This document shows, piece after piece, positions 1 to 7,885 of a stretch of DNA of 33,631 nt. The translations under genes and the position numbers were made by a program. Where the stretch lies: the NCBI GenBank assembly GCA_963925035.1, contig CAWUSK010000056.1:1-33631 (forward strand), written 5' to 3'. The notes under the pieces were generated by a model. That model saw only the letters and a program-made list of their open reading frames with translations, was not told the origin of the DNA and made no database searches. The stretch comes from UBA4466 sp963925035 (GTDB lineage: Bacteria; Bacteroidota; Bacteroidia; Flavobacteriales_D; Crocinitomicaceae). The stretch's first letter is position 1. Each line of letters begins with the position of its first letter.

Positions 1-1
1 A

Positions 2-2743
2 GTGGAAGTTAATTTAGGTGAATCCATTCCATCTTTCACGGGAAAATACCTATTGATTGATTGCGCCGAAACCAAAAAAATCGCCTACTCGAGTCACGAA
101 ATTGTCCTGCCGATCGACGCAAAAACCATTCGCATCCGAAACGATGAAATTCTCTACGTGCAAAATGGAAATTCGATCGTGGTCAACGCCATCAACGGTA
201 ATGTGATGACCACATTTCCCAGCGAAGATATTTCCTATTACAGCAACGATTTGTTTTTAATCCGCAAAAATGACAAGGTAGGTTTGGGCGATAGAAATGG
301 ACGTTTACTCATCCCAATCAATTACACTTCCATCTCCTCTTACGGAGGATTGTTCAACGTGAGAACGCCTTCTGGAGCTGGCATCATCGACAAAAATGGA
401 AAAGAACTCGTGCCCTGTAAATACGATTATGTGGTGACTTACCGCGATTTTTTCACGCTCCACAACGAACTCGATTTAGTTGGCATTATGTCGCGCAAAA
501 CGGGAAAAATCCTCCTCCCTTGCGATTATTCAAAAATGGTACTGAGGAATTCCAGTATACGCGCATTCACGAGCTCGATGTTGCGCATTGTGGAACTCGA
601 TTCTGCGCACAGAATTGTTAAGGACATCGTGCTTTCCAACGTCACTAGTTTGATGCATTCCAAGGCCTCAGGCGCTTTAGGCGTGGACGAACGACTTTAT
701 CCGCTTGGTTGGTTCAACGAGCTCGTGCCGTTCTACGATTCGCTGGGTTTTCTTGTAGAAGAGCGCTTGAAATGGGGACTAAAAGGTGAAAATGACAGCG
801 TTCTCATCACGCCGCGATACAAACAGCCGATGTTTGTACACGATGCAGACTTCAGTTTGGTAGAAAATGGACGAAGAAAAATGAAGCTGACAGGACTTGG
901 CGAGGTGAGCGTGATTCAGATGCAAGTGATGAGTCATCGAACCGGGAAACCACTCGTTCCAGAGCCGTTGATAAGTTTAGACACTATGGATTTGCTCTCG
1001 CGCTCCTATTCCCGCTTCGTCTCTGAAAAAGGTTCAGGTGTTCTACTCGACGACGATAAAATTTTGCGTGTCGATTACATCGATGATGGAGACGAGCGTT
1101 TTATTCGCTATTGTACCTCAACCAAAACGGAACTCGTTCCCGCCAAAAAAACCGATTTCGATGCGTTTCGCTATCCCGACTACAACCTCAACGGTGATGT
1201 TCCTAATTTTCTGAAGGTATTTCTTGACGGTTCTGAGCGAGATTACATTCGCTTCAAGGATTCAGAATGGAATTTTTTGGACACAAACGGTCGAACGATG
1301 TTCGCAAATTCCTTCAATTTTGCAGAACCCTATCTCTACGAAACGGCCATCGTGCTCAAAGATGGAAATTGGGGCGTAACCCGTGCCGATTCTTTCGCTA
1401 TTCCCTTAATCAACAGTTCGGTGAAACGAAGTCCTATTTCTGACACCTTATTTATTGTTCAACGAAAGAGCAATGGAACGCGATTTTTGGATACCAATGG
1501 TCGAATTCTAAGCAATGGAATCACACAATTTTATACGGACAAAGGAGATTTTGCGCAAGTTCAAATGGAAGGACGAAAAGTCCTTATCGCGCCAGATTAT
1601 TCTGTAATTTCTGATGATACGCGGTTTCAGAAGCTCACCGATAATGGCGTTTTCTATAGTAAAGAAAATAAAGAATATACCATTTACAACAAGCACGGAA
1701 TGCAGCTTGGAGCCACGAAAGAACAACCTGAAGAAATTTGGTTCGAGCAATTTGTTTTGGTCAAATCACGCGGGAAATTTGGCTTACTTTCGATGGACGA
1801 TCAAACGCTCATTCCATTTCAATACAAGGAAATCCGACGAGAAGGCGATTACATTTTTGCGCGAGATGGTAGCAAGAATTTACTCTACGACGACCAGCTT
1901 AAAGTGATCGAAAATTGCAAGCAAAAGGATGTCTTAGCCGATTCGATTTCCGGAAATTACGCCCTCATTCAAGATGGTAAGGCCATCGTCTATTCGTCTG
2001 ATCAGCGAAAAGTCGAAAAGGTTTCGGGCAACAAGTTGGTGCATTTTTACAATGGCCGAATCCTCGATTTTGATAAGCAATTTCGCATATTAGGTGTGGG
2101 TGAAGAGCGCAGGTTCGAGTTTCAAGCGAAATCCATCGAAACCATGGGGAAAAATGGCTGTTTGATCATTGACACGGACAAGAATGGTCACTATTTCGAT
2201 TCAAATTGGAATGAAATCAGCTTCGAATCTACGCTCAGTCGAGCGCAAGAGGTAGGCGAGGGATTGGCAATTTCTGCTGGACAATCTGAAACGGTGCTTT
2301 TCGGTGGGAATCTAGAAGTGAAATTTAAAGGAAGATGGAAGAGTGTCGGAAAGTTTACGAATGGATTTCTTTTGCTCGAAAATGGAAGCGACTACCAATT
2401 TGTGGACGTGAACGGAATCAATCAATTCAACCGAACATTTGACGGTGCAGGAGCATTTTTAGGGAAATTGGCTCCCGTGAAAGAAACCGATGGCTGGACG
2501 CTCATCAACGGACACGGTCATCTACAAATTCTACCTTGTTTCGATAAAATCACGGCGCACAGTCAAACGCTTTTTTCGACGCCATCTCAATCGCTAGTGG
2601 GCTTGTTCGACTCGCACGGAAACGAGCTCATTCCTGTGGAATATCAGCAACTCAACTTCTTACGAAATGGCATTATTCAAGGAAGAAAAAATGGGGAAAT
2701 TTTCTATTTTGATCTTCATGGAGTGCCCATCTTACTTAATTGA
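2..2743 (+). CDS. WG-repeat protein, 5' end outside the window
   Basis: The reading frame is open from the first bases, so the true start and any signal peptide lie upstream; the GTG at position 2 is only the first possible codon. The 913 visible residues contain WG (KWG-type) repeat modules, a beta-hairpin repeat with the pattern hydrophobic-Gly-hydrophobic, Asp/Gly turn, hydrophobic-Pro, then Tyr. Clear copies start near residues 93 (VGLGDRNGRLLIPINYTSI), 126, 160, 593 and 868, with weaker copies between. The family is common in Bacteroidota and its biochemical role is poorly known; no catalytic motif is visible. The gene ends 25 bp before the convergent PKD protein. Rows counted by hand run about 46-52% G+C, against about 35-40% in housekeeping genes such as sdhA, so its composition differs from its neighbours. 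Family call firm, function unknown. Confidence 0.8.
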   Translation: MEVNLGESIPSFTGKYLLIDCAETKKIAYSSHEIVLPIDAKTIRIRNDEILYVQNGNSIVVNAINGNVMTTFPSEDISYYSNDLFLIRKNDKVGLGDRNGRLLIPINYTSISSYGGLFNVRTPSGAGIIDKNGKELVPCKYDYVVTYRDFFTLHNELDLVGIMSRKTGKILLPCDYSKMVLRNSSIRAFTSSMLRIVELDSAHRIVKDIVLSNVTSLMHSKASGALGVDERLYPLGWFNELVPFYDSLGFLVEERLKWGLKGENDSVLITPRYKQPMFVHDADFSLVENGRRKMKLTGLGEVSVIQMQVMSHRTGKPLVPEPLISLDTMDLLSRSYSRFVSEKGSGVLLDDDKILRVDYIDDGDERFIRYCTSTKTELVPAKKTDFDAFRYPDYNLNGDVPNFLKVFLDGSERDYIRFKDSEWNFLDTNGRTMFANSFNFAEPYLYETAIVLKDGNWGVTRADSFAIPLINSSVKRSPISDTLFIVQRKSNGTRFLDTNGRILSNGITQFYTDKGDFAQVQMEGRKVLIAPDYSVISDDTRFQKLTDNGVFYSKENKEYTIYNKHGMQLGATKEQPEEIWFEQFVLVKSRGKFGLLSMDDQTLIPFQYKEIRREGDYIFARDGSKNLLYDDQLKVIENCKQKDVLADSISGNYALIQDGKAIVYSSDQRKVEKVSGNKLVHFYNGRILDFDKQFRILGVGEERRFEFQAKSIETMGKNGCLIIDTDKNGHYFDSNWNEISFESTLSRAQEVGEGLAISAGQSETVLFGGNLEVKFKGRWKSVGKFTNGFLLLENGSDYQFVDVNGINQFNRTFDGAGAFLGKLAPVKETDGWTLINGHGHLQILPCFDKITAHSQTLFSTPSQSLVGLFDSHGNELIPVEYQQLNFLRNGIIQGRKNGEIFYFDLHGVPILLN

Positions 2744-2768
2744 TGAGTGACGAAAAAATCTTAATTCC

Positions 2769-4472
2769 TTATCGAAAAAGGTGAAAATACGTGTGCCCTT
2801 CAATAACTCCGCCATTAAAATCGGTCGCTTTGTATTTAATTGTATAAACTCCATCTTCAACAACTTTACTATTCGACGTTCCGTCCCATCCCTGATTTAC
2901 GTTCGTCAGCGTAGTCATTTCATTTCCCCAACGATTCAAAATAAGCGCTTCGAACGATTCTCCATATTGCACATCTACAAAATAGGCATCATTCACATTG
3001 TCACCATTTGGTGTAAAGACATTTGGCGGAGTGACAATCATCGGTGGTAGAACTTCAATTTGTGTTGTCCACGTGTCGAAACAAATTCCATTTGAGGCAG
3101 TTAAAACTACAGTGTAAATTCCCGCAGCAGGGTAGTTGTTGGACATATCATTCAATGAACCAGTGCTTTGAATGTTTCCATCTCCAAAATCCCAAACATA
3201 GTTAGTTGCAAATTGACTCAAATTGGTAAAATCAATGATCATAGGTGCATTTCCATAGTTGTCGCTCGCCGTTCCGTTTGCAATGGGTAAAATGAGTGCG
3301 GTTATGGTGACCACATCCGTATCTGTACATCCGTTTGCATCCGTACCCGTTACGGTATATGTTGTTGTCCCGACTGGTGGAGTGAATGAGACTCCATTTG
3401 TAACGCCATTGGTCCATGTATACGTGAGTGCACCGGATCCCGACAAGGTAACTTCTGATGGCGTAATATCATTTGGTTCGCAAAGAATTTGATCTGTTCC
3501 AGCATCAACAATCGGTAAAGTATTGATCGTCAACACAACAGATTGAGTTTGGTTTTGAGAACATTGAGCAACACTCGACTCGGAAACGCTCGTCAAGGCA
3601 TACGTAAATACGCCTGGAACAGAGGTTGGTGGTTGAATACTCGTTGAACCGTTGGTGACTAGTGGTGTTTGAGGAACGCCATTCAAGGTGTAATTGATCG
3701 TGTACGGAGGAGTTCCGCCAGCGCCTGTAAATGTAATCGCACTTGGGGGCGAATTTTGACAGAGACTGGTGGTGCCCGAAATTGTAGCGGTGGGCGGTGG
3801 ATTAACGGTTATGGTTAATGATGTAGTTTGAGGGGCGATGCACGTTCCATTTTCAGAAACTGTTAATGTGTACGTAGTGGTGGTTAAGGGTGTAGCCACT
3901 GGACTAGCGATATTCGCATTATTCAACCCAGCTGAAGGTGACCATGAGTACGTGTATGGACCAACACCGCCACTGCAACCGTTCGATGCCGACGCTGTGA
4001 TTTGCGTACTTTCTGAAACACAAATTGTGTCATTGGCTACACTCGCAGCGATTATAATTGGACTTGGTGTTCCAACAATCGTGAATGTTTGCACAGGTGT
4101 ATATAAACCGCAACCAGTTTCGACGGCTCTCCATTTGTAAACTCCCGGACAAAATCCCGACATGTCAATGACCGTTAATGGGTAAGGCGTCACTAACGTA
4201 TTCGTAGTTGAAAATCCATTTCCGCCATTCAAGCAAATTTCTGCTGAAAAATAATTGGGAACTCCCGTGAAAGTCTGGTTGTCACAAATAAGTTCTATTT
4301 GTACCGTAAAGCAGCAATCCCAGCCTGCGTTACTCGTAAAATTTAATTCTAAATTGGTTCCGTTGAGATTTTGAGAAACGTTAGAAAGTGCACCGCATGG
4401 GCTGCATGAGATGGAATCAAAGGAAAGGAAGATAAAACTAACGAGTAGAAGTATGGATGATGTTGTTTTCAT
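2769..4472 (-). CDS. PKD-like secreted protein with T9SS type B sorting domain
   Basis: Predicted exported protein of 567 residues. I chose the ATG at 4472 because it gives a normal signal peptide (MKTTSSILLLVSFIFL, then SCSPCG); an in-frame ATG at 4505 would add 11 polar residues. The middle is a chain of PKD/Ig-like modules rich in Thr, Pro and Gly (TTTYTLTVSENG, TTTYTVTGTDANGC), followed by a canonical PKD motif VWDFGDGNIQSTG. The last 85 or so residues match the gliding-motility-associated C-terminal domain: VFTPNGDNVNDAYF, then LNRWGNEM and GWDGTSNSKVVEDGVY. That domain is the type B signal for export by T9SS across the outer membrane. It follows the S74 fibre gene on the same strand with about 70 bp between, so they may be cotranscribed. 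Probably a surface or released protein; its ligand is unknown. Confidence 0.88.
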   Translation of the reverse strand: MKTTSSILLLVSFIFLSFDSISCSPCGALSNVSQNLNGTNLELNFTSNAGWDCCFTVQIELICDNQTFTGVPNYFSAEICLNGGNGFSTTNTLVTPYPLTVIDMSGFCPGVYKWRAVETGCGLYTPVQTFTIVGTPSPIIIAASVANDTICVSESTQITASASNGCSGGVGPYTYSWSPSAGLNNANIASPVATPLTTTTYTLTVSENGTCIAPQTTSLTITVNPPPTATISGTTSLCQNSPPSAITFTGAGGTPPYTINYTLNGVPQTPLVTNGSTSIQPPTSVPGVFTYALTSVSESSVAQCSQNQTQSVVLTINTLPIVDAGTDQILCEPNDITPSEVTLSGSGALTYTWTNGVTNGVSFTPPVGTTTYTVTGTDANGCTDTDVVTITALILPIANGTASDNYGNAPMIIDFTNLSQFATNYVWDFGDGNIQSTGSLNDMSNNYPAAGIYTVVLTASNGICFDTWTTQIEVLPPMIVTPPNVFTPNGDNVNDAYFVDVQYGESFEALILNRWGNEMTTLTNVNQGWDGTSNSKVVEDGVYTIKYKATDFNGGVIEGHTYFHLFR

Positions 4473-4542
4473 GAGCTTGGTCGATTTGTTAATTGGTATC
4501 GGCATCTATTTCAAGACGCATCTTTTTGATTATTAGTTGTAT

Positions 4543-6111
4543 CTACTTAATACTTTCAGCTAATTTGTTCATTTTTTCTTCTAATTCTTCAATAAGTTTG
4601 AGCAATTGAAGGTTCGATTCTGTGAGACCCGAAATTTTTTCGTCTTGTTCTTGGATAGAGTTGATCAATGGAATAACAAACTCAGCGTAGCGAATCGAAT
4701 AAAAATCATGTTCATTTTTTGGTCTTACAAGTCCGCTAAAATCGGTATTTAAACCTGTAAGCAAAGCTTCTACGTCTTGTGCGATCAATCCCGAATAAAT
4801 AATATTTCCCTGTCCTTCTGCTCGATACGTGTAGTTCATAGGTCTTAGTTGTGTAATAAATTCTAAGCCCAATTTGCATTCTGAGATATTCGATTTCAAG
4901 CGTCGATCTGAAAAGGTACTCCAACCAACTTGTCCGCCGATAGAAGTGACGGAAGTGTTGCCGATGATCACTGAATTATCAGCATTCACAATAGCTCCTC
5001 GTCCAAATGCAGATGCATTGCTGAGGTTGCTCGAAGAAGCATCCGCTTCAAACCCAACGAAGGTATTGTTGTTTCCAGAGGTATTGGCGAGTCCAGCAAA
5101 ATTCCCTAGAAATGTATTAAAACTCCCGAAGTTGTTGAAGTAGCCTGCGTGTGCTCCGATAAAGGTGTTTTCTTGTCCGCTCGTATTCGAACTTCCAGCG
5201 GTCACTCCCATAAAACTGTTGTGATTTCCATCCGTATTCGATTGACCTGCGTAAGCACCAATAAAGGTGTTTTCGATGCCGTCAACATTACCAAAACCAG
5301 CCCTACGACCCAAAAATGAATTCATGTCGCCATTAATATTGGCAGAGCCCGTTTCTGATCCTACGAAGGTGTTTTGAGAACCAGAGAGATTTAAATTGCC
5401 CGAATTATATCCCATGAAGGCATTGGAAAACCCAATTGAATTCGACGCGCCCGCATTATTTCCAACGAATAAATTGGCTGTTCCCTTTACCCAAAGCACT
5501 TTTTTATTATTGATCATGTAGCTGCTATCCAGCGGAATATTTATGTGACCATTCACGTGCAATTTTTGAAGTGGAAAAGTGGTTCCAACGCCAACCTTTC
5601 CGCCATTATTATGAATATTACTGGAGTTGACTACCCAATCGGAACCGTCCCAATAGGCTGTGTTTCCAGCACTCGTTCCGTTCGGTAAAAGTGGGATTCC
5701 TGCAGATGTGGCATACAGTGCATACGGAACACTTAAAAGTTCACTAGTCCCGAAGGGAACGTAGGCAGTACCTCCCGTAAAATCACCTTCAATTTCGATG
5801 TGTTTCGCTCCATTTGCCCAATCAACTGTTCCCAGCGTACCAACTAGCGGAGCTCCCGTTCCAATCGCTAGCGTGAAAAGACCAAAATTATTAGAAACCA
5901 CCGAGTGCGTTTCTTGAAAAACAATCGTTCCGGATGCAGAAATATCGTGGATCGACATTCGAATTCCGATCGACAAATTTGGTAAAATAACTCCCTGCGA
6001 ATTGCGAGCAACTGCCTGATAGTTAAATGAATTGGGAGCTTGTGCTCTGCCACTCATCGAAAAAAGTAGAGAAAGGACGAAAAGTGAAATTCTCAATGGA
6101 TTATTGATCAT
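4543..6111 (-). CDS. Surface-fibre protein with 17-residue repeats and S74 self-cleaving chaperone domain
   Basis: Protein of 522 residues with a signal peptide ending near residue 24 (MSGRAQA). Residues 25-135 form the N-terminal domain usual in Bacteroidota tail-fibre-like proteins (FNYQAVARNSQG). Residues 213-365 are nine consecutive 17-residue repeats with consensus N-x-F-x-G-x3-G-x2-N-x2-G-x2, expected to form a trimeric beta structure. Residues 398-480 match the intramolecular chaperone (peptidase S74) known from phage endosialidase and tail fibres: WSTFSDRRLKSNI, then LIAQDVE. Ser401 and Lys406 have the spacing of the known Ser-Lys cleavage dyad. The protein ends in a coiled coil (residues 485-520). 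No T9SS sorting domain is seen, so its export past the outer membrane is unexplained. No other phage genes are nearby, so I read it as a host surface fibre. Confidence 0.87.
   Translation of the reverse strand: MINNPLRISLFVLSLLFSMSGRAQAPNSFNYQAVARNSQGVILPNLSIGIRMSIHDISASGTIVFQETHSVVSNNFGLFTLAIGTGAPLVGTLGTVDWANGAKHIEIEGDFTGGTAYVPFGTSELLSVPYALYATSAGIPLLPNGTSAGNTAYWDGSDWVVNSSNIHNNGGKVGVGTTFPLQKLHVNGHINIPLDSSYMINNKKVLWVKGTANLFVGNNAGASNSIGFSNAFMGYNSGNLNLSGSQNTFVGSETGSANINGDMNSFLGRRAGFGNVDGIENTFIGAYAGQSNTDGNHNSFMGVTAGSSNTSGQENTFIGAHAGYFNNFGSFNTFLGNFAGLANTSGNNNTFVGFEADASSSNLSNASAFGRGAIVNADNSVIIGNTSVTSIGGQVGWSTFSDRRLKSNISECKLGLEFITQLRPMNYTYRAEGQGNIIYSGLIAQDVEALLTGLNTDFSGLVRPKNEHDFYSIRYAEFVIPLINSIQEQDEKISGLTESNLQLLKLIEELEEKMNKLAESIK
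5017..5475 (-). repeat. Nine tandem 51-bp coding repeats (17 residues each)
   Basis: Translated residues 213-365 of the S74 protein divide exactly into nine 17-residue units with no insertion or deletion. Each begins N-[TSAL]-F-[VIML]-G, except the last, which decays towards the end (NTFVGFEADASSSNLSN). The units are similar but not identical at DNA level, so this is an old array, though the strict 51-bp period could still allow copy-number change by recombination. Confidence 0.85.
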
Positions 6112-6689
6112 CTGATAATTGTATTAATGGTTGGAGAATCAGTTTTTTAGACGCTGTTAATTCTACGTCGTAATCTGCTGGGCCTAGCCCTGAAAGTTCG
6201 AGCGTCAATTGTCGAAGTGGCGATGAAAATTTAGTGAGGAGTAGGGTACAGCAGTATAAATTCATTTGAACGCGAATAATTAATTGGAGAAGATACAATT
6301 TTAACTACAAATTCCACATAGATTCTATTTTTTACTAGAAAATTGCCTGATTCAACCCGCGTCTTTAAGTGTCATGACAGGAAGATAGATATCAATAGTG
6401 ACATTCCGGAATATGTAACAAAAAAAGTAGGTGTATGAACTAAAAAAACCCCATAAATAGAAGGGTTGTTGTCGTCCCACCAGGTCTGAAGTAATTTGTG
6501 AAGGGTTTCTTAATACATTTTTTTTATCTAAACTATGCTAGTTTTTACTCTATGGTTTTAATGTGTGTGTCAAAATGTGTATTGAAAGTGTGTGTTAATA
6601 ATGAGTATCCATATGTAGCCTTACGTATGGAGAGTCAATAAACATAGGTGTTATAAACGAAAAAAGGGTACGTTTCCGTACCCTTTAAG
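6112..6689. other. Spacer upstream of the S74 fibre gene
   Basis: No convincing gene. A 65-codon minus-strand frame (6298 to 6101) overlaps the fibre start by 11 bp. Its second half (LTLELSGLGPADYDVELTASKK) vaguely resembles a T9SS type A tail but has no proper start or preceding domain, so I do not call it a gene. A short stem AACCC/GGGTT (6447-6451 with 6463-6467) followed by seven T on the minus strand could be a second terminator behind the tRNA. I found no exact TAnnTTTG box for the fibre gene. The tRNA terminator occupies the right-hand end. Confidence 0.5.
6660..6686 (-). terminator. Intrinsic terminator of tRNA-Asn
   Basis: A perfect 10-bp stem AAAGGGTACG / CGTACCCTTT closes on a GAAA tetraloop (minus strand) and runs into six T residues. 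It begins 3 nt after the tRNA discriminator base, so it ends the tRNA transcript. Confidence 0.85.
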
Positions 6690-6763
6690 CTCTCCCTCAA
6701 GGACTCGAACCTTGGACCCTCTGATTAACAGTCAGATGCTCTAACCAACTGAGCTAAGGGAGA
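6690..6763 (-). tRNA. tRNA-Asn (GTT)
   Basis: The minus strand folds into a standard cloverleaf: acceptor stem TCTCCCT/AGGGAGA, D arm GCTC-AGTTGGTTA-GAGC, anticodon stem TCTGA/TCAGA with loop CTGTTAA giving anticodon GTT, and T arm CAAGG-TTCGAGT-CCTTG. The discriminator base is G (6690), as usual for tRNA-Asn. CCA is not encoded and must be added after transcription. It is a single-gene unit with its own promoter and terminator. Confidence 0.97.
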
Positions 6764-6794
6764 ATTTCCACACCTTTGTTTCCAAAAGCGATTG

Positions 6795-6823
6795 CAAATA
6801 TATACAAAGAAATTATTTTACAA
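6795..6823 (-). promoter_or_regulatory. Promoter of tRNA-Asn (Bacteroidota type)
   Basis: On the minus strand TTG (6823-6821) is followed after 18 nt by TATATTTG (6802-6795), an exact match to the Bacteroidota primary-sigma consensus TTG-N(about 19)-TAnnTTTG. The start of transcription would fall near 6791, giving a leader of about 28 nt before the tRNA. It is the best-formed promoter in the window, having both boxes. Confidence 0.7.
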
Positions 6824-6878
6824 TGCAATTTGAGGAAAATTTCGCGTATTTCTTCACATTTTTCTATAAAAATTTCAA

Positions 6879-7292
6879 TTATAGCTTAATAACAATGGCA
6901 TCATTGTAACCATGACTTTGAATTTGAGGAAGTTCTGATTTCGCATCGCTTTTTGACGCATAACTTACAACAGTGTAAATGTATTTGTAGGCGCTCGTTG
7001 TTTGTAATTCAACGCGATTGACATCCATTTTTAAACTATTGAAGCGCGCATCTTTGGGGTCAATTGGATCTCTCGAAGATGCAATTTGTATCGTGAAAGC
7101 ATAATTAGTAGCCGGGTCAGCCCCTCCACCTAAGGTGTTGTTGTCTTTGGCGCTGAACGGATAAAAGAAATGGACGGGTATTCCTTCACAATTACCGAAC
7201 GGAATCCTCGAAAAATAGCTGAAGCAATTACCTCTTGTCCATAAGTTGTGTTTAAGTACTCTGCTTCTTTTTCGTTCGTTAAAAATCCGCAT
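6879..7292 (-). pseudogene. C-terminal SPOR-like fragment of the amidase, in a shifted frame
   Basis: This frame overlaps the amidase 3' end and only its part after about 7165 looks like protein: a Gly/Asn linker (NNTLGGGADPATN), then FTIQIASSRDPID, FNSLKMDVNRVE, YKYIYTVVSYASKSDA and GYNDAIVIKL. That order (β strand with IQIASS, a variable middle, then Y-x-Y-x-V-x-x-Y and DAF/DAI) resembles the peptidoglycan-binding SPOR-like domain often found at the end of flavobacterial amidases. The first residues are out-of-frame amidase sequence, so it is not an independent gene. A one-base deletion, programmed -1 shift or assembly error near 7130-7165 would explain the split. Confidence 0.6.
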
Positions 7293-7819
7293 TCCACTAA
7301 TACGCCCGTCATATTTGTGTGTTTCAATACTTGAAGTGAATGTTGTAGATCCTTTTCGTCCTTTACTCCACGAGATTTTCTTCCTGCTCGTTGTGAAAAT
7401 TGTACTTCAATTTCATTTGCCAACTTAACAGACTTTGAAAGAGACATAGAATGCACATGAGATTCTGTACCATGAATTGTTTTTCTTTCATTACCATTAC
7501 AGTGAATACTAATAAAATAATCCGCGTTAATAGAGTTTGCTTTTACAACTCGCTCATCTAATGTTGGGTAAACATCTGTCGTTCTGGTATAAACCACTTT
7601 TACATTTTGCAGGTACTTTTCAATATAACCGCCCAAAAACAGCGCTATTTTCAAGTTTAGTGCTTTTTCTGTTTGAAGAAATGGGCTGTCTGATAAATGT
7701 CCCGGATCATAACCACCGTGACCAGGATCTATAACGATAACAATTTCGTTTTTTTGCGCCAAACTCGAAGAAATAACGGCACAACAAAACAGTAACATTA
7801 GAAATAATCGGCTTTGCAT
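7130..7819 (-). CDS. N-acetylmuramoyl-L-alanine amidase (Amidase_3), frameshifted tail
   Basis: Zinc amidase that cuts the bond between MurNAc and the stem peptide, for cell separation or wall turnover. The signal peptide ends at SLA-Q (residue 22), so it acts in the periplasm. Catalytic residues are all visible: His34 in DPGHGG, Glu51 in QTEKALN, His106 in ISIHCNG and Glu176 in LVECGFLTN. The amidase fold is complete by about residue 205, after which the frame runs through SISFIRSAPKTTTP to a TAG. A SPOR-like tail continues in the -1 frame (next entry), so the native protein was probably about 310 residues. A box TACTTTTG lies 5 nt before the ATG. The gene is divergent from the glycosyltransferase-like gene at 7886. 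Confidence 0.88.
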   Translation of the reverse strand: MQSRLFLMLLFCCAVISSSLAQKNEIVIVIDPGHGGYDPGHLSDSPFLQTEKALNLKIALFLGGYIEKYLQNVKVVYTRTTDVYPTLDERVVKANSINADYFISIHCNGNERKTIHGTESHVHSMSLSKSVKLANEIEVQFSQRAGRKSRGVKDEKDLQHSLQVLKHTNMTGVLVECGFLTNEKEAEYLNTTYGQEVIASAIFRGFRSVIVKEYPSISFIRSAPKTTTP

Positions 7820-7824
7820 ATCTA

Positions 7825-7832
7825 CAAAAGTA
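7825..7832 (-). promoter_or_regulatory. -7 box TACTTTTG of the amidase, leaderless spacing
   Basis: Exact match to TAnnTTTG on the minus strand, ending 5 nt before the amidase ATG (7819). With transcription starting 3-6 nt after the box, the mRNA would begin at or next to the start codon. No -33 TTG lies at the expected 17-20 nt. Confidence 0.5.
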
Positions 7833-7885
7833 CGTTGGAATATTTTTTGTTTCTTTACAACCTACAAATGCTTACTAAAAACTGA

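Noticed and set aside
2744..2768. Terminator between the WG-repeat and PKD genes
   Set aside because: The 25-bp gap has no inverted repeat that I can see.
3838..4140. Plus-strand frame of 100 codons inside the PKD gene
   Set aside because: Antisense to a Thr/Val-rich repeat protein, whose low-complexity codons leave the reverse frames open.
5017..5475. CRISPR array
   Set aside because: The 51-bp periodicity is a coding repeat inside an open frame, the units are not identical and there are no unique spacers.
4543..6111. Prophage tail-fibre gene
   Set aside because: The S74 domain is phage-like, but there is a signal peptide, and neighbours are a T9SS cargo and a tRNA; no phage structural, lysis or integrase gene is present. 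The tRNA-Asn also shows no duplicated 3' end that would mark an attachment site.
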